Below, piece by piece: positions 45,003 to 55,540 of a stretch of 64,000 bases of DNA (its first letter is position 1; the number at the start of each line of letters is the position of its first letter). The stretch comes from Schistosoma haematobium (Eukaryota > Platyhelminthes > Trematoda > Strigeidida > Schistosomatidae), in NCBI RefSeq assembly GCF_000699445.3, contig NC_067199.1, positions 31,659,902 through 31,723,901 on the forward strand, in the 5' to 3' direction. The notes under the pieces were generated by a model that worked only from the letters and a program-made list of their open reading frames with translations, made no database searches and had not been told where the DNA came from. The position numbers were made by a program, and so were the translations under genes.

Positions 45003-45950
45003 GTAAGTAACACTATATTTATATATGTAAAGCATTTACTATTAATATTTTGTTAACAATCTTTCATATGTATCCGAAATATATTTCTTGATATCATCTA
45101 CAAACATAATATTTGTAAAATGACGATTTTGCCCAGTGTTTATGGGAATCGGCAGATAATTCATTCATAAATATAAACATTTAGCTTTATTAATCATACT
45201 ACTACACACTGGTCATAGAATGTTTGATTGCGGTTTCTTTATCTTTCTTCCCTATTAACATCTACCAACTAGATATATGTCAGCTTCAAATATTAAAGAA
45301 GGTATTTAATGACCTTCTTAGCATTTCAGTTAAGCAGTTATATTAAATTAGATTTATTGCAAAAGATTGGTAGTCACAGTCAAAACACTAACCTCTGTTT
45401 AAATACCGTCGTTTGAAGTGATTCTGAGTGTAATATAGAATAATGCAAGTTTGAAGTTCACTGGGACCATCATTTGCCAGCATATTACAGATGCACTTTA
45501 TTCAGAAGTGCCATCAAGCATTAAATTCTGATACGGAGCTTTCTCGCCATTCTCCACAATTACTTAACATCAACAGCGTAGACTAGTTACCATATTCCAA
45601 CGGAATTCGATCAGCACTATGAACTGAACAACAGGACATTGATTGTTACTCGCTTATCACTTAATGTTGTATGAGTAGCAATATAATTAGTGGGATGTTT
45701 AGAAATATTTAATACTTGATTTCATGTTATGTTAATATAACTGAAAACCTTTTTACTTAAAATGGTTACATAAAGTGTAAAACTAATTTCAAAACATATT
45801 TATTTGTTCACAAAATTTATCTACAAAATACTGAATTATCCATAAAAACGTCAGCTTAATTCTTGATTGCCTTCAATTTGATAAAAAAACTGTAGAATCA
45901 ACTAATAATCCTTGATTATACTCTCATAGTATTTCCTGGATGTTTTTTTT
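45003..45950. other. AT-rich DNA, possible intron
   Basis: No repeat or gene recognised. Candidate intron sequence after the donor at 45003. Confidence 0.3.
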
Positions 45951-45960
45951 TAATTTAACA

Positions 45961-46183
45961 CCGTTGAATACCAGCTCAGTGATCCAACGGTTAAATGTTC
46001 GCGTGCGAGAGCGAAAGTCCCGGACTGAAACCCCGAGAGTGTAATCGTGGATGAGCCGTGGTCAGAAGTCCCACAATAGGACGAAACAGCCGTCCACTAC
46101 TTCAAGGTTTTCAATGTTGGTCTAACTTCAATCGATTCATGATCTCAATCAAAAACTTAATAATCTTCACAACCCGATATTGA
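45961..46183 (+). mobile_element. SINE-A copy with probable 10-bp TSD
   Basis: Plus-strand copy from ccgttgaataccagctcag through the A-box region, a worn B box (ggactgaaacccc), a ribozyme block with damaged core but intact gacgaaac, and the 3' part to cttcacaacccgatattga. The flanks share taatttaaca (45951-45960 and 46184-46193). The left copy overlaps the family consensus (..ttaacaccgttgg), which weakens the case slightly. It is a simple, not folded-back, insertion. Confidence 0.75.
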
Positions 46184-46193
46184 TAATTTAACA

Positions 46194-47479
46194 ATATTAA
46201 AACAAATGGAGCATCATATTCGAAATAAGTTTGTTCTATATAAAATTAGTTTTATATCTGACAAGCATAGATACTCTCTTCACCTATTTATCTACCTTTA
46301 ACTAACCTGTTTCTCGTCTAATACAGATCTCTCTATATATATGTAATGAAAATAAAGTAGATAGTCCTTTTTGCCATGAATTTCACTTTTACACATCAAG
46401 ATTTTGTAAATGTGTATTTTTTTTTATTGTGGATATATCAAAACATTCACTGATTTAAAATACGATAATTGTGCAGTTAGAAAAAATTAATATTAGACTT
46501 GATTGCGCATAGAAATATATTTTTTTAAATAAACTGTCGCTTGACACATTTCAATGTTAGAAAACAAAATATTCAATCCTAGACAATTTTGGTAAGTGTC
46601 ATCTTTTCACCTGACCTCATAGAGAATAATAACTACCTACAGTAAAATCGTTATATATATATACTTTTATTATTGTTAGTATTTTATTTTTACAGTCTAC
46701 AAATAAACATGAAAATCTAGGCAGAATCTTGTGAAGCAACTATTTGTTTGTTTGTTTTTTCAGAGGGAATATATTCTGATCCACCCTAAAGTAAAACTAC
46801 TTTCCACCTGCATATTACTTGAATATATCCGATATAAAAACAATTTTTAGAGAGAAGGTAAATATAATAACACTACCTATCAACTTGTCACTCCTAATCT
46901 CGAGTATCAGGCACCCTACTGTTATTGTCGTATTATAAATGCATCATCTATACACAGATAAATGCTTATATATTCACATATTTGTCAAAATAACCATATA
47001 ATAAAATATAATGGTTATAAATAGATGATTACTTAAAGTCACGTGTTTGTAGCTAAGGTGAGTTTTCCCTTGTCATTGTCTGATAACAGCAAATACATCA
47101 GTATCACTAGTATCTAAACAACAACAAGAAAAGGAATAGAAAAATGAAATACTGATTGGAATAATTGGTTTTTATTAATTTTAACAAACGCCATTTCAAG
47201 GAGTAAAAAAATAAACAATACTGACTAACAGTCAACCATATAAATAAATAAATAAAAAGTTCAAATTTCACAGATTGATTAAAAGTTTACACTTTGAGTT
47301 ATTATTATTATTTGTACACAGATACTATTTAATAAACTGCATTTTAGTTGATAAAAATAAACAGTTAAAATGATGGATAATTTACTACTTTCTTATTTGA
47401 TAAGTAGTTTTCAAAATGGTTGAGATTATTGTTCCCGTAAATGCATTATTTGTTATCAATATAATTAAAAATGATGAAC
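46194..47479. other. AT-rich DNA, no clear gene
   Basis: TA run at about 46654-46665 and (AAAT) units near 47243-47255. Contains only the weak exon candidate at 46764. Confidence 0.45.
46764..46789 (+). CDS. Candidate second exon of the signal-peptide gene (weak)
   Basis: A good acceptor (tttgtttgttttttcag) ends at 46763. Joined to the phase-1 end of the exon at 44927-45002, the frame reads EGIYSDPP and a stop at 46787-46789, a 33-residue product. The intron would be 1761 bp and contain the SINE-A at 45961. Such a short product is doubtful. The true next exon may lie beyond, or this acceptor may be unused. Confidence 0.12.
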
Positions 47480-47494
47480 ATTTTGCATAATTCA

Positions 47495-47680
47495 AAAATA
47501 GATGGATAGTGGCTAGCAGTGGAATCCAGGATGCGCGTTTCGTCCTACTTGGTACTCGTCAGCTAGATATACATGATATATCGAGGTAATCCGCACAGGA
47601 TGCACATATGCCAACAAGAAACTGATCAATTACAGTCCCAATCAACAATGGGAAGATAAAAGTAAAACAACACCAAGTGA
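47495..47680 (-). mobile_element. SINE-B copy with 15-bp TSD
   Basis: Minus-strand Sm-alpha-like copy of 186 bp, bracketed by exact 15-bp repeats attttgcataattca (47480-47494 and 47681-47695). Read on the minus strand it has the ribozyme and the 3' part, ending in gatagtggatgg-like sequence on one side and the ttcacttggtgttgtttt block on the other. About 30 bp between the cgatat motif and the ribozyme are missing compared with 54547-54960, and the pol III promoter is absent. Confidence 0.75.
47524..47568 (-). ncRNA. Hammerhead ribozyme, near-intact (SINE-B)
   Basis: Minus-strand order: stem I ATCTAG, core CTGACGA, stem II GTAC..GGAC (one mismatch), core GAAA, minimal stem III around CGCGCA, then TC, and stem I partner CTGGAT (pairs with ATCTAG including one G-U). 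Core positions are all present; stems II and III are slightly weakened. Cleavage is expected after the C of ..ATC. Confidence 0.55.
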
Positions 47681-47695
47681 ATTTTGCATAATTCA

Positions 47696-47787
47696 TTATT
47701 ATTTAGATTATCTAAAATCATAAAAGATCCATAATATTATGTCAAACATTTTAAGGAAATTCATTTTACGTTCGTATTTTTGATAAC
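47696..47787. repeat. Flank shared with 54.5 kb (inverted)
   Basis: The sequence outside the SINE-B TSD (ttattatttagattatc.. to ..tcgtatttttgataacatgtgaa) reappears inverted at about 54460-54540. The only large difference is a 22-23 bp gap around taaaatgaatttcc in this copy. The homology therefore covers non-SINE DNA. Confidence 0.65.
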
Positions 47788-48238
47788 ATGTGAATAAGTT
47801 GATAATGAACAATAATGGAACACTTTTTGTAAACGAAATGCAATAAGAAAATTATTTGAAGCGATTTCTGTAGGAGCAAACCAAGTGTTGTCGTCAACAA
47901 ACGACATGGATATCTATTTTCAGTTATGAGTTTTTAATATGTTAGTAGTACTGATATTGATATTAGTATTATTATAATAAGTTAATACATATTTTTTTAA
48001 TTACAAGCTTACTTGTTCGCAAACTATGCTTCATATAAACTAATATGAAAACAATAATCATCCCTAAAAAATCCATAGAATTTCTTGTAATGAAAATCAA
48101 ATCCAATAAATTTATACCAGTTACAGATTTTCAAAAGTATGACCCGTAAAGAAATCAGAATTTGATTAACTTAATATTCATATTAACCTTGAGTTTTATG
48201 TACGAAAGTTATTCACCTAACTTGACTCGTCAGTACAG
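47788..48238. other. AT-rich DNA, no gene seen
   Basis: Nothing recognised. Confidence 0.45.
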
Positions 48239-48655
48239 GGTTGTGAAGGTTGTTGTGTTTTAATTAAGATCATGAACCGACTTATATTAAACCACCAATG
48301 GAAACCTATAAGCACTCTACGGTTGTTTCGTCACAGTATGGAACTCAGCAGTGCTCATACACGATCGCGCACGCAAGATTCAAGCCCAGGTCCTTCGGTC
48401 TCACACGCAAACGCTTAAATTCAATACCAATGATTCGGAATCAGACTAATCCACAGTACTGCGCGACCAGCTTTCATTGTCTTTGGTGTGTAACTGCTTC
48501 AAACATGACACGATTAAACTCCAAACCGAAGGTCCTAATCTCGAATCACGCACTCAGGATCATGGCTACACACTGCTAATGAGCTCCATACTATAATGAA
48601 ATGGCCGTCCAATGCTTCCAGGTTTTCTATGGTCATTTAACATTAACTTATATTA
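48239..48655. mobile_element. SINE-A fold-back composite
   Basis: The minus-strand arm (gttgtgaaggttgttg, aagatcatgaaccgac, ..accaccaatggaaacc, ribozyme block, B box remnant, A-box region tcacacgcaaacgcttaaat, then 5' body) continues to about 48480. A plus-strand arm follows: ggtcctaatctcgaatcacgc, ctgctaatgagctccatac, ccgtccaatgcttccagg, and the 3' part. Neither ribozyme core is intact. Confidence 0.7.
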
Positions 48656-48990
48656 GAAGAAAACCCTTGTCTGACACTAAAATTGTAACGAGATCCAATT
48701 ATAAAATGGATACATTTCAGATATGATAGAAATTTGTTGATTGGTAATCAATAAAAAATCAATGATTCTACTTTGCAAGCTTTCAAATATACTTACATCC
48801 TCAAAAAGACACTTATTGTTTATGAGGAATCAATTCATAACATCAATTACCAATAATACATATATAACAACTAAGATGCTCGAAATGCCTATTTTTCAAG
48901 ATAGTAAACTTATAATAAATGTATAAGTTATTTTCAGTTGGCACCTACTATGACTAATATTTAAATATATTTATGAAATCATTTTTAGTT
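48656..48990. other. AT-rich DNA, no gene seen
   Basis: Nothing recognised; a 61-codon frame here is not supported. Confidence 0.45.
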
Positions 48991-49397
48991 ATTTTATTTT
49001 ATTTATTTATTTATTTTAACACATAGACATTGGTACAAGGAGGCACCAAATACATATGCGCCACACCGATCTCACTTGATATGTGTGAGGGCTGTGGTTC
49101 TCTTACATGGCCACACTCGAAGCCTTTGACCTGAAGGTCTGATGCACAAGGCAGTGGGGCAACGTAAGGAGATGCAGCCCCATGGTAGCCGGTGACCAAC
49201 GATTGGTTTCTATGCCATTTGTGGTTTCAGGATACTGGAGCCCATGTGTATCATTGGTTTGGAATGAGGGTTTTCCAATTCCCCTAGGTGGAAACTCCAT
49301 GTCCACCAACCCGGTTAGAGCGCTGGACATTCGCTTTTCATCCTCTATATACGCGTGGCCATGTGAGAGCATTTTGAGAGGGAGAGCGGACTCTCCC
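48991..49397 (-). mobile_element. LINE-tailed retroelement, older relative of the 35/37 kb pair
   Basis: On the minus strand it runs from ctctccctctcaaaatgctc to the tail ggcgcatatgtatttggtgcc, ttgtaccaatgtctatgtg and (TAAA)n. It aligns over its whole length with 37013-37519, except for an internal deletion of about 80 bp after cacgcgtata and scattered substitutions. It includes the normal 3' section (catatcaagtgagatcgg). The TAAA tail lies at about 48991-49018. Confidence 0.7.
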
Positions 49398-50494
49398 CAC
49401 TCTCAGCGAAATAGACACTGATATAAAACATATTTAAAATTATTTTCAAATTATATATTTACAGTTGAACACCCCAGTAAACATTAATTAGTATAGATAA
49501 TATGCGATAAAATCTTTCACATAAGAATATGATACTTGAAATACAAAAATATTCAAGTGTAATTCAAAATTTTTGATGATGTGCTCAATAAAATTGCTCT
49601 TTTTTCACTTTTTGTTTCCATTTCATGAATTTTATTTCTACATTTCATCTCCATTTTAATCAGCAATAAAAAAATAGAGAAATATAATACATTTCCCGAT
49701 ATAAATAAAAACAGTCGAAAAAGAAATACAATCAATTGTTCCATTTCATGGGAATTAAAACTTAGCCAAAATAATTCCCAAATTGTTCACTGTTAATTTA
49801 CTTAAATCTGTTACCCCCTCTTGGGTTATAGACTCCCGATCAAAGATGATTATAAACTTATTGAAATATTTGTTGATTCTGACACTTAATTCATTATTGC
49901 TTTTTTATGGTTTATTTTGAAATCATTAGTCACATTAATGTATTTACCAATCTATTCCCTTACTCATTCACAAACGTATACATATATACACACTTATATA
50001 GAAGTGTATATATATTGGTAGATCAAATGTAAAATTGCGTGACTATTTGTAATATTATCAATTCTTTTATACGGTAGATATAAAAAGAATTATTTTTGTT
50101 TTAAATTATTTTGTTCAACAATGGAGAATACAGAAGGGTGTAGTATCTTAGACCTATACATTTATTTATTCATTTCTTAACGGAAAAGTTTTTCCGAGCA
50201 ATTTTTTCAGGTTTGAAGTGAGCGGATATTGTAAGCACCTTTTTTTTTCTCGTTTTATCTTCATTCTTATAGAATCGACGGCATAAATCATCTTTAAAAA
50301 AGCTTTAGAAAGGTATTGTTGATGAATAGTTGATAATAAGTCAGAGAAAAAAAACGCCCTGTCCACTAAGTGTTGATAAGTCATATCATTGGGTAAATTT
50401 TAAAAAAATCGTTTAAGAATTACAAACTTTAGATATGGAGTTTTTTCAATCTATGAAAATTATGTAAATTGTAGTTCAATTCACAAATTGATCT
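49398..50494. other. AT-rich DNA, no gene seen
   Basis: TATA-type alternations at about 49978-50015. No supported coding region. Confidence 0.45.
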
Positions 50495-50620
50495 TAACTA
50501 GATGATTCATTGCATTGCTAAAGAGTCCTATACAAAACAAATGTCCAGTGCTTCCTGGTATTCACTGGTGGTCTAGCTTAGATTAGTAAATAATTAATTT
50601 TGAAGTTTTCTTTTCATTTT
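50495..50620 (+). mobile_element. SINE-A fragment
   Basis: Plus-strand 3' part only: ttgctaaagagtcctatac (ribozyme remnant), gtccagtgcttcctgg, actggtggtctagcttagat. The tRNA-like part is missing. Confidence 0.65.
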
Positions 50621-50876
50621 ATGGGTATATTGATGATACGCATAGACGAAATGCAATATTTCGTAGTCATTCGTACAGATGTTTTTTTCATTTTATCCAT
50701 GACAAGCTCTTGAAAATCTTCTATGTTACTCTTAAAGTTCATTTAAAGAGCTGAAATACTGTCAACATCTGAAGTTATTGATATTTATAATTTCAACTAT
50801 TTTATTCCACTCTTGAGTCTATACACATAATGCTAACTTCTTGATCTCAATTCAAACTCCTATATGGTTAAGAGTT

Positions 50877-51354
50877 AACATCGTGCATTATTTGCCGATG
50901 CTGGGACTGGTTGGAAAAAGCGCAGACGTGGTCAGTGTATGAAATGGTGTCGTGGTATGAAAAAAAGATGCAAAAAGCTGGCTTCTGTTGATCCTTCACG
51001 ACTCCCTGGTTGGGGTCCTAGAGATGGTGCAACACAGTGGCTAGAGACGTTATCAGATATGGCTCAGAATAGAAGCCAGTGGCGGTCCTGCTGTAACCTT
51101 CCTTTACTTTCTTCATAAGACGTGGTTGTTTCTTCCTTAACTGAAAATTTCTTCTGACTGTGCATTTCTTTCTCCCCCATTATTATTATTACACTACCTT
51201 ACAGTAATCTGTTCGTTATTGTCCTTTTTTACGCTCCTTACCTCTTTTTCTTCTCTTCAAATTCTCATTGTTTTGCGTGGCGCATATATATTTGGTGCCC
51301 TCTTGTACGAATATGTATGTGTTCAAATAAATAAGTAAATAAATAAATAAATAA
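50877..51354 (+). mobile_element. RTE-type LINE, 3' end with open C-terminal frame and tail
   Basis: The 79-codon frame 50879-51118 is uninterrupted: HRALFADAGTGWKK.., then RLPGWGPRDG, QWLETLSDMAQNRSQW and a stop after LLSS. This is the C-terminal end of a schistosome LINE reverse transcriptase. A 3' UTR with tggcgcatatatatttggtgccc and cttgtacgaatatgtatg follows, and then a (TAAA)n tail to 51354. It is a typical 5'-truncated insertion. aagagtt occurs at both edges (50870-50876 and 51353-51359), a possible short target duplication. The open frame suggests it is younger than the other LINE pieces here. Confidence 0.75.
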
Positions 51355-51599
51355 GAGTTCACGTTGTTGACAAGTTTAAAGTCCTGATGATATAGCTTAC
51401 TAATTGAGATCAGTTTTTGATTGTTATTTTTAAAAAAATATCTCTCTTTCATTATGTAAGCAGACCTATGATATCCAAAGTTTACCAATACTTTAAAATC
51501 ATACTTCATATAAATGTAATTTCCAAAAGTTGACCAAATTTACAATTTATAATTTATCTAATTACAATAATATTATATTTCTATATTCATTTGTAATAT

Positions 51600-51725
51600 T
51601 GTGGTGCGTGCTACTTATATTGACATAAGTAGTATATAACGTGAGTCAGTAATGTAATGTCTGGCAGCAGAAGATTGAGAAGATCAAGAAAAGAAGAACA
51701 AGAAGAGAAAGCAATTAGTATAGAA
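51600..51725 (-). mobile_element. LINE 3' UTR-like fragment
   Basis: Minus-strand reading shows tctgctgccagacattac, actacttatgtcaatataag and gtagcacgcaccac, the motif string seen at 38570 and 60360. No coding sequence remains. Confidence 0.5.
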
Positions 51726-51989
51726 ATGCAAAAACAATGAAGTTTGAGATAATTATTGAACATTTTGCAAATTAATTATTATAGTATAGCTTTTCTGTTT
51801 TACCAAGTAACTCTGTAATGTTGTGCTCAATATAATTCGGTTGTCTTCACCTGTGTTCTCCTTCACTACAATATCATTTACAACTCAATTAAAACTATAT
51901 TTTAATTTTGGCAATCATTAATTGATCCTTAAAATGATCTATTAAGTTATATAACTTAATTGTTTATTTAATAAGTTTCAACTAGTATT
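51726..51989. other. AT-rich DNA, no gene seen
   Basis: Nothing recognised. Confidence 0.45.
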
Positions 51990-52002
51990 ATATATTTTTT
52001 CA
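51990..52002. repeat. Target-site duplication, left copy
   Basis: ATATATTTTTTCA, repeated exactly at 52269-52281. Confidence 0.8.
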
Positions 52003-52268
52003 GCAGGGGTTTGTGCAGATTTTAGGAATTTCACAGATTGAAATCATGAGTCAATTGAAGCTAGACCACCATGGAAAACCTGGAAGCACTAGATGGCCGT
52101 TTCGTCCTGGTATAGGACTCCTCAACAGTGTGCATCCACGATCCCGCACCCCCATGAAATTCAAACCCAGGACCTATCAGTCTCGCGCCAGGACGAAACG
52201 GCCGTCCAGTGCTTCCAGGTTTTCCATGGTGGTCTAGCATCAGTTGACTCATGATTTCAATCTGTGAA
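52003..52268. mobile_element. SINE-A fold-back composite with 13-bp TSD
   Basis: A 266-bp unit between perfect 13-bp duplications. The left arm is a minus-strand copy: gcaggggtttgtgcag, cacagattgaaatcatgag.., the ribozyme block, the B box aattcaaacccagg and ctatcagtctcgcgcc. It switches at about 52190 to a plus-strand ribozyme half (aggacgaaacggccgtcc) and 3' part ending gatttcaatctgtgaa. The inner part of each arm pairs over about 90 bp with few mismatches, so the single strand would be a strong hairpin. The minus ribozyme core has TTGAGGA (first C lost) and is inactive; the plus one lacks the CTGAGGA strand. Confidence 0.85.
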
Positions 52269-52281
52269 ATATATTTTTTCA
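52269..52281. repeat. Target-site duplication, right copy
   Basis: Exact copy of 51990-52002. Confidence 0.8.
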
Positions 52282-52754
52282 TTAATAAAATAATAATAAT
52301 CTAATTATCAATTTGACTAACACTATGTTTCCATAGTTTTTATTTATTATATTTTATTGATTATTGATCAAATTTATTTACATAGAATAAACAATTAATT
52401 AATTTAGAATATATTTTTTCATTAATATTTCATATAATTAAATGTTTAAATTTAGTTATATAAAGGTCAATTAAAAAAGCTTATTTCATTAGTATTGTCT
52501 GTAACTGAATAATCGATTTATAATGTAATAAATAAAGTATACAAGAGATTAGATCAATTCATTGTCCAAATGTATAAAAAAATTCTAGATGTATATTTAC
52601 AATATCTACATTGGTATTTTATATTAATCTGTGAATGTTGATTATGTCAGTATGAGTGATATATATATATATATATCTTGTGTTGAAAGGAGCTAGTATA
52701 AAACATTAAAAATATTGTGTATTAAAATTAATCTTTAGAATGAATTTTTCTAAA
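52282..52754. other. AT-rich DNA with TA tract
   Basis: (TA)n at about 52660-52677. No gene seen. Confidence 0.5.
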
Positions 52755-53272
52755 CGGTTTAGTCAGGCAGCTACAATGTAGGACCAGGCACATATATGTA
52801 TCAGTCCATGTTGACATACATCATTAGCACTACAAGATAAATACCAAATTCATGGAAGTACTCAATTCAGTGGTGGTAGTATATAAAAGAAAGATTGCAT
52901 ATATGGACATAGTAGAAGAAGAAAGAATTAGTTGGTAGAAAGAAATATATCAAGCAATTTTAATCTCTTAGTTTAAGTGAAGACAAAGAGTGTATACACC
53001 TTAAGCCATTGTGATGGATTCTGAGCCGTGTCATCCAGAATCTTCAACCCTTGGTTGTGATAGTCATGCGGACCCAAACCAAGTAGTTTGCATCTACTAA
53101 CATGGCTCAGACCATAAGTTAATGACTTCAAGAACTGATGCCACGTTTCGGTTTGGCGGCCCCTAACTTTCTTTCAACCGTGTCCAACACTAGTCAGCAT
53201 TGCGCGTCGTGATAGTTGGTGTTCAAGTATACGTAACACGTAACCCAACCTCTTATAATAAATTTTTCTGTG
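52755..53272 (-). mobile_element. RTE-type LINE, 3' end (reverse transcriptase C-terminus)
   Basis: Minus strand, from 53272: YVLRILEHQLSRRAMLTSVGHG, one stop, KKVRGRQTETWHQFLKSLTYGL, SHVSRCKLLGLGPHDYHNQ and ..AQNPSQWLKVYTL, then a TAA. This is the same protein region as 50879-51118 (compare ..GWGPRDG..QWLE..AQNRSQW) but a different subfamily with a different 3' UTR. The UTR seems to extend to about 52755 (gtgcctggtcctacattgtagc). There is no TAAA tail. One internal stop in about 95 codons: moderately old. Confidence 0.75.
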
Positions 53273-54459
53273 AGTTGATGTAGAATGAACAAATTGAGTT
53301 TACTTTGCTTAAATTAGAAGTTATCGTTAAGCGATTCGTCCAACCTCTCATCATTCTTTGGCCCAAATTCCCTTTAGTACAAGCAACAGTATTTTTCAAC
53401 TGTAAGAAATACCCTTCTAAAATACGTTTTGATAAACTGAAGATTTACATTATCTAATATCTAGGTCATTTAGAAAACACTTATTTATTAGTTGAAAGTT
53501 TACTGATAAAATCATTCTATTTATCATTTCTGTGGATTACAATGTGGTATTATAAGCTTTTATTGGATCAGTGTAACCCATAACCTCTTCTGTAAACTTA
53601 TGTATTTACTGATTATGCACTGTACTATTTTCTATTAATTTCCCATTGGCTTTCTCTAATGCAGTGGGTAAACTATTTTGATATCAATTTAATTTCGTAC
53701 ACTTACCTTTCTCTATTATTTTTACAAAGACCACGAACAAAGAATTGACTAGAATAACATGAATTCATTTTATTTCATCACGTTCTCATCAGCTGCTAAC
53801 AAATTACAACAGTTGAATTAATTAGTTGTGAATTTGTTTCATCGTAGTGAAGCAATAATTCGAATAAATGTAAAAAAAAAACTAGCTGAACACAAGCTAA
53901 TAGTAATTAAGAATAACATGAATTAAAAATAAATTCTAAGTTTGAAAGAAATAAAAATGACTCAATCGAAATAAAAGAAACAGTTCCAAGAATAATGCAA
54001 TAAACAAAGGGTACCAACCCCATGTTTGGAGGAGATTTACCACTGCGTTACCTTTTAGATAAATAACTCTAGCTTGCGATATTCGATGGATATAGCTTCG
54101 GTAAATTTAAAAAAAACATTAGTTTAATTATCAATTGACAGTTTTAAAAGATTTCAGTACATCAACTTGATATCCCATGTCAAATAGATGTTTTTGAAAT
54201 TGCACTACTGAAACTCTTTTGACTAAATGAAATACAAAGAATTCATGTTATTTAGAACCTTTTTTAATGTTAACATAGAATGTTGTTAATGTATTAAACT
54301 GACAGTAAATTATGAGTTTGATTATTCAACTGTGTTTCGTTATATACAGTAAAAATTATTACTATTATTTCTTTAATATAACCTACAGTTTATTCTTAAC
54401 TCAGTAATGCTTAGAAATTACTTTCTTATGTCAGCTGTTTTATTTATTAAGATGTTATT
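53273..54459. other. AT-rich DNA, no gene seen
   Basis: No supported coding region or repeat. Confidence 0.45.
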
Positions 54460-54545
54460 AGTTCACATGTTATCAAAAATACGAACGTTTGACATAATAT
54501 TATGGATCTTTTATGATTTTAGATAATCTAAATAATAATGAATTA
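54460..54545. repeat. Flank shared with 47.7 kb (inverted)
   Basis: cacatgttatcaaaaatacg.., ..cataatattatggatc.. and ..gataatctaaataataatg match the reverse complement of 47696-47787, apart from a 22-23 bp gap. This continues into the SINE-B sequence that follows. Confidence 0.65.
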
Positions 54546-54960
54546 TGCAAAATTCACTTGGTGTTGTTTTACTTTTATCTTCCCATTGTTGATTGGGACT
54601 GTAATTGATCAGTTTCTTGTTGGCATATGTGCATCCTGTGTGGATTGCCTCGATATTGCTTTAAGTCATGAGCTTTACAAGCAAAGTAGGATGCTGGCTA
54701 ACAGTGGAATCCAGGACAGCCGTTTCGTCCTAACTTGGTGCTTGTCAGTCAGATGTACCTGTATCCCACAGTTGATGTTCACTCAGGATTCAGTAGCTAA
54801 GTGGATAACATGATGACGTTGCAATCGAATGGTACTGGGTTGGAATCCCGGAGTGAACATTAACTGCGAGATGCAGGTTCACTCAACTAACGAGTCCCAA
54901 AGAAGACGAAACGTGTGTCCTGGATTCCACTGCTAGCCACCAACCATCTTTGTTTATTAA
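54546..54960. mobile_element. SINE-B fold-back composite with pol III promoter
   Basis: The minus-strand part (aaattcacttggtgttg.. through the ribozyme block agtggaatccaggacagccg.. to gttgatgttcactc) switches at about 54782. The plus-strand part has the A-box region (cagtagctaagtggataac), the B box (gggttggaatccc), a ribozyme block (ctaacgagtcccaaag, gacgaaacg) and ends at accaaccatctttg. Minus core CTGACAA and plus core CTAACGA each carry one inactivating change. Confidence 0.75.
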
Positions 54961-55161
54961 TTGGTTTTTTTAAGAAATAAATAGTCTTTAAGTAATATAC
55001 AAAAAGTAAGGTCACTTAACTAAAAATACTTTTTTGAATGATTCAAATAACATTACCAATATTTATAAGTATAGAAGTATAAATTGAAAGAGATCAAAGA
55101 TATACATAAAAAATGTGTTAGATTAACAACAGAGGAATGATCCTAATGTATTTTCTCTGCT

Positions 55162-55181
55162 TATATATATATATATATATA
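55162..55181. repeat. (TA)n microsatellite
   Basis: About 10 TA units. Confidence 0.9.
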
Positions 55182-55540
55182 CCTTCAGGTCATCTAATTC
55201 TTTTTTCCCACTTAACACAAAGAAAATAAAAAAAGTGAGGTCAATGATCATAATTGGAACACATTTATTAAAGACTAGGAGTTTTGCAAAATTTACTCTT
55301 TTATTTACAAATGAAGTGTTTCTTTGAAAAATCGTATAGTTAATCAAAGCAACAAAATAACAATGATTGAATTGTCCTTAATTTTATTTTATATAATGAA
55401 CTCTGACTCAACTAATTACTCAGGTGTGTTCTAATCAGTTCTTTTTCTTTTAATCTAATCATATGGTTTTGTTTTCACTAGGAAAATCAAAAACAAAATT
55501 GTCAAACAAATACGCAGATTGTTAATCCATACTTTGTTTT

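Noticed and set aside
52013..52282. Similar short proteins (QLKLDHHGKPGSTG..) read from several places on both strands
   Set aside because: They are translations of the SINE-A ribozyme and tail region; the similarity comes from the repeat, not from a protein family.
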